Positions 48,129-60,631 of a stretch of DNA of 64,000 nt are shown piece after piece. Positions within the stretch are counted from its first letter, which is position 1. Each line of letters opens with the position of its first letter. The notes beneath the pieces are model-generated. The model worked only from the letters and a program-made list of their open reading frames with translations. It was not told the origin of the DNA and searched no databases. The stretch covers positions 11,842,001 through 11,906,000 of the forward strand of contig NC_058192.1 in the NCBI RefSeq assembly GCF_907165205.1. The letters are read 5' to 3'. The position numbers were made by a program, and so were the translations under genes. Origin of the DNA: Coccinella septempunctata (lineage: Eukaryota > Arthropoda > Insecta > Coleoptera > Coccinellidae).

Positions 48129-50523
48129 CTGGAACAGAATAACCAGAATGAGTGAATCAAAATTTATGGCACGAGGGGAAGTTGTTGAATGATGTGTTGG
48201 GGGAATTGGAATGAGCTTGCCAAGACGTTACATTTTTGCGAGATTACTACTTTTAGTTGATTTTCATCGGCGTATTGTGCCCCCCATACTCAGCACAGTA
48301 AAAACCAATGTTTTTGTTTGAAATTCAAGGCACTATGATCTGGATCTTATGGACTGATGTCTAACCTCTCTGAAACCATAAAAGTCTGCCGCCACTATGA
48401 GCCATTTTTTTTTAAATAGGACCAAAGTAATTTTTAATTCCCAATATAAATTGTTACAACAAATGGTGGATGTGGAAGTTTCCGAATTTGAATTATCTAA
48501 TATATAAAATTCTCGTGTCATAGTTTTCGTTACCATACTCCTCCGAAACGGCTTGACCGATTTTGATGAAATTTTTTGTGCTTATCCGGTATCTATGAGA
48601 ATCGGCCAACATCTATTTTTCATCCCCCTAAATGTTAGGGGTAGTCCACCCCTAAATTTTTTATTTCATTTTTTGGACAAAATTTTTAATTTCTATTTTT
48701 TTATGATACAACATACAAAAATACATACAATCCTCAATTTTCACCCTTCTACGATCAGCCCTTATTTTTTAATAGCCATTTTAGTAATTTAATCATTTTT
48801 TTTAGAAATTACTAGGAAATTATTTATATGGCAAAACGACGTTTGCCGGGTCAGCTAGTTAGTAGTTGTAAATTCATATTGTTTCAATGTTATTTATTTG
48901 GCAACATAACTTCACGAATTTGCTTTTGTCAAAGATGTTGAAGCTTCTATAGAGCAGGTGCTATTTAACCAACAAGATTATTTTTGTTTTCATTTGGTGT
49001 GTTTCATGATAAGGGGTGAAAAGCAATAATAAAATTTTGAAAAAATCACGCTTTCCCCAGAATGCATTTCATTCTTATATTTTTCATACAATTAATGCGT
49101 ATCAATAAATAAGGCCAACAATAATACAACAATATTATTCTATCCATATCTAAATCATTTATCGATATAAATTTTCAATCAAACGAATCTCTGAATCGTA
49201 TAAATATTCTAACAGTAGATTCTTGAGGTCAGAAGAAACACTTTTTTACTTTAACATTTTTTCCGAATAGGCTCGGTTTGAAAGATACAAGCTGTTGAAA
49301 AACCATAAAAAATGTAATTCTTGAATCTATCTCACAAACGGTTTCATCAAATGAAATTAATTTCGGGATATGATTTTTCATTTATTTGATTAATCTTTTT
49401 CGAACACAAGATATCACCCACGTCTCCCAGTTTTCTAATTATGAGCATTTGGTACCAAAAAAAATACCAAAAATTCGAAGAACCCAATTCTTGAAACTAA
49501 GTTGGGCGCTATCTAGTGGATATATTTTGCAAAATAAAAGTATTCTTTATATTTTCTCGTATAATGCGGCGTTTTCGTTTGATGTTCCAAAATTGAAAAG
49601 TATCTGTGAAATTCGAAAAATTGGGTACCTTGGCTAAATACAACTCTGTTTAAAAGATCCACAGATGTGTAATGTCACAGATTTAGCTAGTTATTTTGAA
49701 GGTAATTCTGTTTTTCTAGGGTTGGCACAGCTCATTATGAAAACAAGAAAATATCTTTTCATCAGGGCCGAATAAAAAAAAACGGTATGGGAAAAGAGTG
49801 TTTTCTTTCACCTCAAGAATCTACGGTTAAAATATTTGTACGAGTCAAAGACTCACCCTGTATAATAATAATAATGACATTTAATAATCTGAATCAATTG
49901 AAAGATAAATAGACAGAACATACCTGTACATCTCTGAACGCCTCAACTGGTAAAGTTCTAACAGGGTTACCACTCAGCTTCAACACCATCAATTTCTTCA
50001 CCTCTTGAAAAACGCTGTGCACTAGCTCGTTTATCCTATTCCTCTGGATCGACAGCACCTTCAGCTCTTTCAGGGAGCTGAACGTACCACTAGGCAGCGA
50101 ATTTATCCTGTTATCATCCATGATCAACTCCTTCAACTTCTCCAGACCCAAGAAGTTCTTATTGATCACTTGGGTGATATTGTTCTGGGACAAGTTGAGA
50201 ACTGACAGGTTCTTGAGATAGAAGAAGAAATGCTCCCCGAGTTGGGGTATGTTCGATCTGATTATATGCACCTCCTCCAGCTGCTTGAAGTCTCCGAAAG
50301 CGGGAACCATGGTGAGGACATTCATGTCGTATTCTGGGGCTGTTATGATAAGAACTTCAGTGTCGAGATCCATTCCTTCTAGGGTGAGGGGGCCCACAAT
50401 GCCCCCTTCTTTGCATATCATGGCGTTTCGGCCTTTGTTGTCTGTGGAACAAGTGCAGTTGTTCATGCAACCTGAGCCGAGTTTCCATAGTACGCTGATT
50501 AAGAGGAGATGTCGCAGTTTCAT
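46968..50523 (-). CDS. leucine-rich-repeat single-pass membrane protein, two coding exons
   Basis: Coding exons are 50523-49924 and 48128-46968, joined in phase 0, giving 586 residues. The start at 50523 is preferred: it is followed by a hydrophobic signal segment (LRHLLLISVLWKLG), and one base upstream lies an acceptor (TTGTTACAG), which implies an upstream 5' untranslated exon. Next is a Cys-rich cap (C19, C23, C25, C37) and a run of about ten or more LRRs (LxxLxLxxNxI pattern). A C-terminal LRR cap (NPWSCDLC ... VCSQP ... TWC) follows, then a transmembrane helix at about 493-517 and a cytoplasmic tail of about 69 residues. It should act at the cell surface in adhesion or signalling. No ligand can be named, and the tail has no TIR or kinase domain, so it is not a Toll receptor. 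No stop or frameshift is seen. Confidence 0.88.
48496..48859 (+). mobile_element. non-autonomous Helitron in the LRR gene intron
   Basis: The element starts TCTAATATATAAAATTCTCG at 48496 and ends GCTAGT at 48859, followed by T. A 6-bp hairpin (GGCAAA/TTTGCC, 48830-48835 and 48842-48847) sits about 10 bases before the CTAGT end. A TC start, a hairpin and a CTRRT end inserted between host A and T are the Helitron signature. The inside has the phrase ACTCCTCCGAAACGGCTTGACCG and GAGAATCGGCCAACATC, familiar to me from many insect genomes. It is 364 bp with no Rep/helicase, so it moved in trans. It lies antisense to the host gene. Confidence 0.8.
49176..49862. repeat. foldback repeat in the LRR gene intron, copy 2 of the ACCCTGTA family
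   Basis: The left arm (about 49184-49300) contains AGTAGATTCTTGAGGTCAGAAG, and the right arm (about 49700-49862) contains its diverged reverse complement (CACCTCAAGAATCTACGG). The right edge ends ACTCACCCTGTA. The middle shares CACAAACGGTTTCATCAAATGAAAT with the copy at 29860-30501. It has no coding content; the plus-strand frame at 49386-49637 falls inside the repeat. Confidence 0.6.
49924..50523 (-). CDS. LRR membrane protein, exon 1 (signal peptide, N-cap, first LRRs)
   Basis: Exactly 200 codons run from ATG at 50523 to ...GATGTACAG, followed by the donor GTATGT at 49923. The LRRs seen here include LSVLNLSQNNITQV, LKELIMDDNRINSL, LKVLSIQRNRINEL and LMVLKLSGNPVRTL. An in-frame ATG at 50568 lies upstream of the probable acceptor and is less likely to be the start. 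Confidence 0.87.
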
Positions 50524-50524
50524 C

Positions 50525-52417
50525 CTGTAACAATGATTACGGTGAATCACATTTGCCCGTATATGCACGAAGGATTAATGTAATGCTGTGACAATAAGTT
50601 GAGATTATGTAGGAAACAAGAATAAACCCGAGACGTGGATGGTATTTGTACATGAGTAATTCCACCGTACAGGTCTTAAAGTTTGCAAGATAATGTAGCA
50701 AAGTTTACTCCTATAACTCCCTGCACTATGATGGGCAGGCGTAGGATAATGCGAGATGGAGTCGAAGTAGTTCATTATTATTTGAAGCGAAAACTCGAAG
50801 AGATAGAATATCCCATATTTGCATTACCACCATGGTTTGCTACAGATTGTTTCATTTCATTCAACACTTCAATTCGCATACACCCATGCCATTTTATGCG
50901 AATTCTCTACTTCAAAGATTTCTTCGATGAAAACTAATTAACCTCATCTCTTATCCAAATTAATGATTCCTTGAATCTTTGTACATTCGTAAGTGTTCTC
51001 AGAATTTTGACAACCTAATGATCCTCAGGTTAAGTAGGATGGGTATATTGTAGTGATTTTAAATTTTTTTGTTTATGACAAAAGTCCGAAAGCTTTTCTC
51101 AGGGAATTGTGGCTTTATTCAGCCTTCTACAAGTGCTAGAGCGTATTTTTGATACTTTGCCATCTCAATAAATGAATATTTATTATTTTTCCTCTATCAA
51201 ATCGTCGTATTTAATGACTATTGTAGACGATACATACAGTGAAGAAAGGTCCTAAAATGTTTCAAGGAAAGCAGGATGTATAATCCTGACTAAAATCATG
51301 AAAAGGAATGCAGAAACTGAAAAGGAAATTCATATTCTTTCTGCTAATGAACCCTTCGAACTCTCCAGCGTATAATATCGTATTTTCGCTTTCCAAGAAA
51401 TTGATATTGCATACCAAATTAGGTACGTTTTAGGGTTCCACATCAACAGAACTCCTTTCAGGAAAGAATTCGCCAGTCGATCGTGATGAAAGAAGTCCAA
51501 TTCAAAAATGTTAACCTTAAAGACATTCAAAAGAAGGCTTTTTAATATGGGTTTATTGATATTCTTTTGAGTTGCTTCTTTTGCTCCGGAAACTCAACCA
51601 GATATTAACCGCTTGATTAAATGTGAAAGATCGGAGTAGGCCAGGATCCACAGCTTGTCGATTCGAAGGAAAAGAGCTGCCTTAGACAATTTTGTTTTGA
51701 ATTGAAGCACTTAGAAATGAATGGATACTTGAGAATATGAGATAATATGCTGTCTCCTCTGGAAATTCATCAAGCATTAGAGAAATTTTCATTGAGTTGG
51801 AAAAAAAGACATATCAGAATATCATTATCATTCATGATTTCGCTCCTGTTCTGGATAGTCGAGAGACTAATCCTATTTTCAACCTGTATATGAAGATTTT
51901 CCATATATTTTCAACTGTAATAAGACCGTAGCCAGAAACCACGACACAAAAACATGGTCTATTCGTCAAAGATACCTGAAGCAAGCTGCAAAACATTCTT
52001 CACATGCATTAATTAATGATGAAAAGAGCCAGTGAAGTTCATGAAGTTATACACCCGATAAATGGACAAAGTTACGTAGCAAACTTACGTAAGACCATTT
52101 TTCTCGGGCCTTAGGGATATACGGAGAATTCCGTATGAAAAAGGATTCCAAAACAGGCGGAACTTGGAAGGGGTCCCAAAATAAACCATAAATTACACCA
52201 AGAAACACATGTTCACAGCAAGTTTAACACAGTTATGGTGTATCTGTGTTTTCGAGTTTCGAAGGATTATTTTGCTCCTTAGATTGATGAAAACTGTGAT
52301 GAATGGGAAATTGGAACATCACAAACAACTGGAACTAGTTTTTGAGAATATGGGTCATGGGAAATTATTGAAAATTTTTCTTGCGTTGGGGAATTTGCTC
52401 TAGATTACTTAGAACTA
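50525..52417. other. 5' flank of the LRR gene and intergenic DNA
   Basis: At least one 5' untranslated exon and the promoter of the minus-strand LRR gene should lie here, because the first coding exon begins at an acceptor. No specific promoter element can be supported. Short frames at 50683-50937 and 51330-51530 are unsupported. Confidence 0.4.
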
Positions 52418-53527
52418 AACTGCTCCACATGAGTTAGGGATATTGACTTAAATTGCAAAAATATATAGTTAAAATAAAATTTTTGTGATGAAAATTCATA
52501 TTAATATGATTTCAAGTTGCAGCGCATACAGGGTGGTTAAGCAAAAACAAGTAAAATAACGAAATTTTATTCCCCGAGAATTCAAGCATTTCTAGACTAT
52601 CAATACAATGTATGGCCTTCACAGGCATCAATAACAGCTTGACATCTTTTTTGCATACTACGCAAGAGGTTGTTGAACATTTCTTGAGAAATTTGGTTTC
52701 ATAAACGGGGCAGAAGCTCTCTCAGATCATTTAAGGATTCTGCGGTAGGTTAATGATTATCTAATCTTCTTTGGAGCATATCCCATGCATGTTCTATGCA
52801 ATTCAAATCTGGTGAGTGCGGAAGTATTGGTAAATGTGGAATACCAAGCTCCTCGCGCGCATTCTCAACTATGGCTGCACGGTGAGGTCTAGCGTTATCG
52901 TCTAGAAATTGAAAAGTTTCACCAAAAGCAGCGTGAAAATTTGGCACAACATTGTCATTGACATGCTCCCTATAGTGTAAGGCTTCATATTCCCAGGACA
53001 AATTTGTAGATCTGTAAAACATATCCTGGCCCATACCATAACACTACCCTCTCGTAATGGATGGACTTCTTGGACATAGCGACGATTACAGGGTATGCGT
53101 GGGATTGTCCATACCCTTATTCTTCGAGAGTATGAAAATCGTCCATATCTGGATTCATCAGTGAAAAGGACACTACGCCATTGATCGTTTCAATTGATAT
53201 GTTGCCTTGCCCATTCCAGTCTTCGACGCTTATGGTCACGTGTTAATGGAACTCCTCTTAATGGACGTCTAGAACCTAGATTCACCTCTCTCAAACGTCG
53301 TCTGATGGTTTCGATGGAAACTTGGACCCCATCTGTATTTTGAAGAGTATTCCGTAGCATTCTATACGTAGATGTAGGGTTTCTTCTCGCCGAAACGGTG
53401 ATGAAACGATCCTGAGCAGGTGTTGTTTTTCGTCGCCCACCAAGCCTTGGTCTTTCCAACACGGAACTTGCCTCCCTGAACCTATTCCAAAGTCGAGATA
53501 TCATACTTTGGCTGACTTGGAGCCTGG
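52418..53527 (-). mobile_element. Tc1-like (DD34E) transposon, copy 2, truncated
   Basis: The TIR at the left (AAACTGCTCCACATGAGTTAGG, after TA) and the next 1.1 kb match copy 1 at 14178, including the CATACAGGGTGGTTAAG word. Homology stops abruptly at about 53527, inside the first helix-turn-helix, so the transposase start and the right TIR are gone. Confidence 0.85.
52750..53527 (-). pseudogene. Tc1-family transposase pseudogene, N-terminally truncated
   Basis: Reading begins at LQVSQSMISRLWNRFREASS and passes cleanly through GGRRKTTPAQDRFITV, where copy 1 has a stop and frameshift. It is stopped at QHIN-TGA (Trp lost) near 53187. The first Asp is in VLFTDESRYGRF. A further shift lies near 53030. 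The end has FLDDNARPHRA (second Asp intact) and LPHSPDLNCIEHAWDML. The last part of the gene after LDNH is disrupted. Confidence 0.85.
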
Positions 53528-54632
53528 CACTTTTTTCTCTAAATGATACAGTAAAACCAAGTACAGAGCTCATAAAAACACGAGAAATATGGTTAAGGAC
53601 AGCGAGTCCTCTATTAATAAGGAAACCACTTTTTCTATAAATATTATAAATATGTTTGGAGTGTGAAACGAGTTGTTCTTGGATTTATTTTAGATATACC
53701 AATTTTTGTCCTTATATGCTGAGTCTTCTTGTCGTCAATAAACAGTGTATGAGTCAAATTTGTGCCCTTTGTATCGCAAATCCTGCTGTCATCCCAGCAC
53801 AAGCAATTTTTCATGTATTCGACTGGAAAATGCTACACTCCCCTGTCGTCGAATAATGGCTAGAGGAAATCAAACCACGTCCTCGACAATAATCATCTCC
53901 CAAGAACAATCGGTTGTTTCTCCTACAGCGAGGATTTAATTCAATTCATGAAACCATGTACATCGTAGGCTGGGAAGCGTTGCAGGTGTATGACAAACTG
54001 ATTTCAATTAAGCAAAAGAGGATAAGGCAGAGAGCTACAGCCATGTTATTATTAAGTTGTCACCACATAAAAGATATGGAAATAAGGAAACGGCATTGTA
54101 CCCCAGAAGTGCGCCTTTCCAGCCACTATTCACACTTGGGATCCTTTAGAAAACCGAATTTTCCGAGGATATCTACACCTGGCGGCATAAATTTGAATCT
54201 TTTTGTGTGCGATGACAAGATTTCGCCGAGATAAAGAAATAACTTCATGAATTGGGTGTTTGGTTCGGAAAATTTATAGATAAAAGCGAAATTCTTGGTA
54301 ATTTTCCACAGTTTCTTTTTTTATTTATCGTCTATACTAGATGGACATGAATAAGTCAATTAATACTCCCTTCATATAGTATATGTAGCTTCAAAAATTG
54401 AATCAAAGCTACTTGTGTCCAAAGAATAGACTTTTTTATATCTGCATCATAATCCTGGTAAGGTAAATGAAAGGAATCAGTTTCGAAATATGACAACTAC
54501 TTATTTCAGGTGAATATCGAACATACAATTCCAATTGATCGATATTTGAATATTTCACTGACCATGCGTTCAAAAATATTCGTTGTCAAGAAGGCTATAA
54601 AATTTTTAAGGTTGGTGTTATGTAACAACGTA
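53528..54632. other. intergenic DNA, no supported gene
   Basis: Overlapping plus-strand frames at 53656-54234 have no recognised domain. No repeat ends were seen apart from those at the edges. Confidence 0.4.
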
Positions 54633-55830
54633 TACTTCATTCACTTTTATTTTAGCAGTCGGTTGGCCATGGAAATTTGACACATTTCACTCTGTATAGT
54701 ACGAAAATGTGAGGTTATAAAGCTTGTCAAAACATTTTTGGGTTTTAAATCAACGCTATGTTGCCCGTTCTACGTAAAAGTTTCTGTTATTACGTATTTT
54801 ATCACAATGTCGAAACTCTTCGGAAAATATGTGACGAACATAATTGAAGTTTATACAAACTGATTGAAGGCATACCAAATCCAGTTATTTACATGGAAAA
54901 TACAAGAAATCAGTATAATATCATAATATGCACTAGCTTGAGGAGAGTTAATGTTCGTTATCTTCTTTGGCTTACATCATTTGTATATTTCAAAAATATT
55001 AATCCGAAGAAGAATATTGAAATGCATATGATGCAGTGGTTGAGAAATGAGTATCTACCGAAGGAATTAACAGATAATTACAAGAATGTTAAATTCTTCA
55101 ACAAAAATCATCTTGCATCAATATAAGTAAAAGGAATTGAAGGAAGTTTCAAGTTAAGTTGAACTTCACCTGAATTTCACATGAATAAACAAGTAACAGG
55201 GCAACTTGCGCGTATTTGTGGCTATTCATCTTAATACGTTGATGTAATAATAATAATTAGGTATTTATTGGTACCTTAAGACATTTACATTGTATAGGAC
55301 AAGTCAAATGAAAAATAGAAAAATCCATTTTGGGGAACTTATTCTACGATGACATTTATTGAAAATCCTGTAGAAAACGAAAATTCACTCAAACATAAAA
55401 TTCTCGAATGCCACCACTTTTTTGGGTCTCCCAATAGAAGGAAATTCTTTGTCATCCTCTTCATTCACAATCTTTCTGATTGTGGAAATATTCAGCTGAA
55501 ATGTAAGTCGTTTAGATTCAGATGAAACATTATATAAATTCTCTTACATTGAATATGTTCGCTACCGTCTGACGTATTGTGGATTTTAGAATATCAGGGT
55601 ATAACTATTTGAATGAGCGGACCTGAATTCGAAATAGCACTTCCTGAAACCCTTTCTCTTTTTTCAGTCACTTTCGGCATTTTCGTAATAAAAATTGATA
55701 TTAGTTGTGGCAACGGCGTTATGACATTGACAACATTTCATGAGTGCCAATCTTACTTCGTTCTAGTTATAAAAACTTGAGAAAATTATTTCATAGCCAA
55801 CCGACTGCTAACATATTTTTGAATGAAGTA
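54633..55830 (-). mobile_element. 1.2 kb TA-flanked TIR element, copy F
   Basis: TACTTCATTCACTTTTATTT starts at 54633 after TA, and GAATGAAGTA ends at 55830 before TA. Orientation is as in copy B. The remnant HTH exon pair is on the minus strand near 55410-55700. The plus-strand frame at 54893-55126 lies inside the element and is not called as a host gene. Confidence 0.85.
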
Positions 55831-57556
55831 TATTTCTGTTATTGAATCACTTCATGTTCCTTAAATGAGAATATGTAAACTTGACCTGGGTATGTTTCTT
55901 AATTTTGTATGGAAAAGCACCCTTTCAGAAAAATTCACTAGCAGATTCAATAATGATATCTTTCAACGTCCGAAAAGCTTTTCTTTCATTGGGATAGATT
56001 ACAAGAATCTAGACAATCAGAGTTCTGAAACGATTCAAAAACATGTTTTAAAACTTAGAACATAAATATCTACATGGAATGGACATTGACGTGCTATGAA
56101 TGTATTTGTTGTGGTACAAACATTCGATTCTTCTCTGTCTAGCGCGACACTAAGGCAGTGGCGTAAAATAAATAAATTTATATAGCTCCTACCTTTTTGT
56201 ACGGAAAATTGACGTGACAATGATGTCGGATTCAACTATCTCAATTGTGATTGGCGACACTAAGCAACTATCTCACTCCAGTCTTTGGACAACAAGAAAT
56301 GTTTATTTTCCATTCCTTGTATCTATGTTCCAAGTTTCAAAATGAAGGGTAATCGTTGATTCAATCAATTTTTCAATGATTCCAGACCTCAGTTGGTTCA
56401 AATCAGGAATAGGTTCTCAAAAAATTGGATAGGTCACAAGGAAAAGTCACTCACGATCTAGGGGAAATGCATGTTTGGTATTGAAGCTAGTTAGCCCATG
56501 CTGAGAGTAGCTAAAGTTTCTGTAGCAGTGTATGATCTGGTTCCATCTTCTTGAAATAACTATTCTGCCATTCATCAAAATTCTAGCAGCAACAATAAAT
56601 TCACCATTTTTTAATAGCACATTAAACTCCATTTTTTCAATGAAGTGTCTCAATGAAAAAAAAATTGTTTCTAGTTGCTCCTCATACTCATAGGAGGCTT
56701 CATAACAAAATTGTACCTACTCGCCATCAAAATATTCAACTCTAAAAATGAAATATGCGCCTCCAGTATCCACACGAAAGACATTTCTGGTTGCAAACGC
56801 ACAAGACTAGATGCAGGAAATGCCTTTCGATGGTCCTCCTCACCACTTCAGCACTGCAACGTCTTCATCTTGAAGACGAGACTAGAATTAATCCCATACT
56901 CCATAGCTGATCAAACGCTCCTGCAGGCACCATTCAATAATGGTATGGATAGGAGGGATGTCACCTGCGACAATCGAAATCGCATTAACATTCCACTTCT
57001 AGACCCCATCCCTTAACGCAGGGCCATAATTATAGCGAAGCAAACACTTAACAACTACCGCCAAGATTCCACGTTTACCCAGATCTCAAGGTGACAAAGG
57101 CCCGAACAATCTCCTCCAATTAGCAGAGGTTGGAAGTGATTTCGTCTCGTACTGAGCACGCAACACATCAAAGCAGCCGCATCGAGGAAATTCCTTCTTC
57201 TCCACGAGAATCCGATCTCTGAATGGAACTTTTCAATTAGGAAGTACGTGGAGTTTGGATTGAAAAGCTTGCGTTAACTTTCATCTTGGGATGTTGCTTG
57301 TTGTATCGCTGGCAAATCGAAATGATTCCATTAGGTTTCACATCATACGCCGATAATATAAGGTTCTCCTGGCGTGCATTCGAAAGTATTTGCTGTCTTA
57401 TATAGGTCATACAGTTTTGAAGGTCAGTATCGTCAAGAAGTATCAATCTTTATCATGAATTTCACTTTGAATATGTAGCAGTTTCTAAACTGGTTTATTA
57501 CTAATGGAGAAAGAATGTCATTCCTGATTGGCATAAATCGGTAAGATACTTCTATA
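55831..57556. other. intergenic DNA, no supported gene
   Basis: Several frames of 60-110 codons on both strands (for example 56675-57016 plus, 57237-57446 minus) show no domain. The part from about 56750 to 57200 is less AT-rich and looks single-copy. Confidence 0.35.
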
Positions 57557-57766
57557 TACAGGGTGACTGTTAACAAATGTAAGGACTTAGGGAGATGATT
57601 CCTCGATGAAAATAAGCAGGAATAGTTCCCATAAATTTTGTTCGAAATCGACCTCCCTTCCAAGATACAGCCTTTGGAAGGCGATGGCGAGTTGACAGTT
57701 TTAAATTTTTTGTACGGGTTCTGAAAAACACTGAGTCATAGAACTATACATAATATGAGGCACTTA

Positions 57767-59200
57767 TAGTTGGGGAGCCGAAGAGGAAAATTCGGGATTT
57801 AGTCGAGCGTGTCAGATTAATATAAGGGGACATACCTTGGACCCTGTAGAGTACCTCTACCAAATATTAGAGCTGTATATAGGGGGAATTGTCTAGGACA
57901 GCCTGTCAGAATAGTAAAAAAACGATCATTGTGCATACTCGAGCGTGTCAGATTAAGATATACATATGTGGTTAATTACATGTTGAAAAGTATATATTCT
58001 CTTAATCTGACAATTTAAGCGTGTCGAAAATGTGTGGGAGGTCGCCAAAGTTGCAAAAAAAAAACGTCACGTGTACATTCTCGAGCGCGGTGACGTTTTT
58101 TCTTATTTTGAAGCTAATGATTCAGGAATAACGGAAAAAATATAATCTGATAGTTTCAGCAAGCCGAAACAATAAAAATTGGTCATAAAGGTCACAAAAA
58201 TCAGTTTTTTTGAATTATCTCCTTCCCTGGGCTTCAAATCTTTTTCGCATTCATTATAAAAGTTGTAGAGCATAACATTTTATACAAATTTTGTGCCAAG
58301 CAATTTTTTCTACTTTCAAACGTTCTTGAGATATATGGCGATTAATGCGAGGTGTTCAGCGATGCATGCTGAAGCGAAAATTCACTCGTTGGAAAATAGT
58401 ACATTCTAAGGTTCAGTCACAGACAACACTAACAGCGGGTTTCATAAAACTTTGATTGTCCGATTGACAATTTGACAGTTACTCGATTTCTCGAACGAAA
58501 TCACTGAAACCTTTTCATTTCTGAATATATTGAAGAAGTAGCAATTGAAAATAATTGAATGGACGTATAAACATCTCAATTTGATGCGAGAATAATATTC
58601 TGAATGATCATGACTGAATTATCGGTCAGTCAAGCGTTGATTCCCCGATCAAGCTTTATGAAACCCGGCGTAAAATTTTCATGACTAATTCCGAAATTGT
58701 CATTTTGACAATTGTAGATCAGACTGGGATTCTACATTGACCTTGCCCTTTCGCATGTGTGGCTAAGCTTCTCGCCCTTATTGCCCTCTAACTCGAGAAC
58801 GGTTAAGAGTATGTAAAATTGCTTCAGACAAAAGTTGTGTGGAATTTTATTATCTACAACTTTCATGATGAATACAAAAACGATTAGAGGTACAGGCAGG
58901 GAAATATTCGAAAAAAAAGAATTTTTATCATCTTCAAAGTGTCAGATTAAAAAAACCCCCCCTGATTAATGTCAGATCAATGGGTCAACACGTCTACAAC
59001 ACCCAGATTAACCATCTGTATGAAAATCTGACACGGTCGAGTATGTACACCTGACGATTTTTTTTACATCTTTGAGACCACCGCTGAAAGTGCATACATC
59101 ATAAAACCTTTTTTTCTTTATACCATCTAATCTTCAAAATCCACTTGGTCTTCACGACGCTCGAGTAAATCCCGATATAGCATCGTCGGCTCCCCAACTA
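57767..59200. mobile_element. TAGTTGGGGAGCC inverted-repeat element, copy 2, nested
   Basis: It begins TAGTTGGGGAGCC at 57767 and ends GGCTCCCCAACTA at 59200, with TA on each side (57765-57766, 59201-59202). The undisturbed opposite arm of the host foldback reads GCACTAAGTAG across the site, which supports a TA target duplication. The CGAGCGTGTCAGATTA words recur inside, as in copy 1. A smaller element (58435-58669) sits in its middle. Confidence 0.82.
58435..58669. mobile_element. GCGGGTTTCATAAA miniature element, nested
   Basis: The ends are inverted: GCGGGTTTCATAAAACTTTGAT at the left and ATCAAGCTTTATGAAACCCGG at the right. It is about 235 bp without coding capacity. It interrupts the central part of the TAGTTGGGGAGCC element. 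A related fragment is at 32047-32205. Confidence 0.75.
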
Positions 59201-59691
59201 TAAGTAGATGTTACTCACACAATTTTTTTAGATCTCATAACTTTATTATTAGGGGTTGAAAATAACAACCCCTAATGATTTTCCTTCAAAAATTGTTGTC
59301 CTGGGATAGATTTTCGAAAAATAGAATTCTTTCATGGTTTTCCATTCAATTCTGGAGAAGAAAAGTCTCTTGCAAAATTTCCATACAGTGTTCATTCCAT
59401 TTCATCGTATAAGTGTTCCATAGAATGACTACCTCCCGCTAAAATACATATTGTTATTTTCAACCCCTGATAATGTATGAGATCTAAAAAATGTGTGTAA
59501 CATCTACTTAGTGCTTCATATTATGTATAGGTTTATGACTCAATTTAAACTGTCAACTCATCATCGCCTTCCAAAGGCTGTATCTTGGATGGGAGGTCAA
59601 TTTCGAAAAAAATTTATAGGAACTACCCCTACTTATTTTCATCGAGGAATCATCTCCCTAAGTCCTTCGCATTTGTTTACAGACACCCTAT

Positions 59692-60559
59692 AGATAACCT
59701 CAAAATGGTAAAATGAATTTCCAAATTACAAAAACAATTTTGAATTCGTATGTAAAGATATGTCTAAATTTGAGTTAATTTTAGTTCTTCATGAAAACTT
59801 TGTTTTGTATACGACAAGTAAAGAAGACAACACTCAGTGATTCTGCCGATAAAACCTCCGATTCGTTCGGAGAAACTTATCAAGAAAATTAAATTTCAAG
59901 AAAATAAATATTTAGTCAGTGAAATCAGTTAATTAAGTTGAACTTTGTCGCAGGAGGAACCGGTGATGCTGGCAGATTCTGAGAGCCCTGGCCCCTGTCA
60001 CGGCTCACTTTTCATATTCAATTAAGGTATGGCTCTTGGGCATACGTTATGCCCCGATTCCGGCCCGTTTTCAGGAAAAATACGTCCAGAATTAAACTTC
60101 GCCATATTTCAACGTGAATTTTTACGGGAGCTCTCATACCTGCACGTTGCTACTCCTTGTGTGGACTGGCCGGAGTCTAGTTCGTTTTTAAATTGAATTG
60201 CTCTGGACGGAGGTAATTGGGAAGGAAGTTATGGAAAGATCGCTAAAGCGTATTTCTGGAAATGGAATATTTTTGATTTCATATGGATGATATGGGGCTG
60301 TAACTTCAAAGAGGGGCAGGAAGATGGTACTCGACAAATTAGTTAACCATTTCGCTTTTGCAGCATGAGCCTTATAGGATGATAATCATTTCACTGAATA
60401 TATTTTGCGCTTCCTAATGTTGGTCCTATGCTCTTTAGCAATAGAGTAATATCATCACTTTCCCCTTCCTGGTACCTAACTAGGTAGAAACATCATGCTA
60501 TTCTGTCTCCCAATGCTGCCGTATTCTGCAACAGTTCAAACAATCTCAAAAAAATTTCG
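59692..60559. other. intergenic DNA with a GC-richer block
   Basis: No gene was recognised. About 59940-60200 is less AT-rich (CCCTGGCCCCTGTCACGGCTC, TGCCCCGATTCCGGCCCG) and looks single-copy. A cis-regulatory block is possible but unproven. Confidence 0.3.
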
Positions 60560-60631
60560 CAATTCATCACAAAAAAACTGCTCTTTCAGAATATGTATCA
60601 CATTTGGATCTACGATGATTTTTCTGGGATA

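Larger units (their letters stand above)
57557..59691. mobile_element. TACAGGGTGACTGT foldback element, split by a nested insertion
   Basis: The left arm (57557-57766, continuing at 59201) and the right arm (about 59440-59691) are inverted copies of each other. Shared words include AAGGACTTAGGGAGATGATTC, CCAAGATACAGCCTTTGGAAGG and TACATAATATGA-GCACT. Beyond the insertion, GTAGATGTTAC and AGGGGTTGAAAATAACA are shared. Without the 1.43 kb insertion the element is about 0.7 kb with arms near 300 bp. It has no gene of its own. Confidence 0.8.

Noticed and set aside
54893..55126. Plus-strand frame of 77 codons
   Set aside because: It is inside copy F of the six-copy family and runs opposite to the transposase remnant. 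The same stretch has stops in the other copies.
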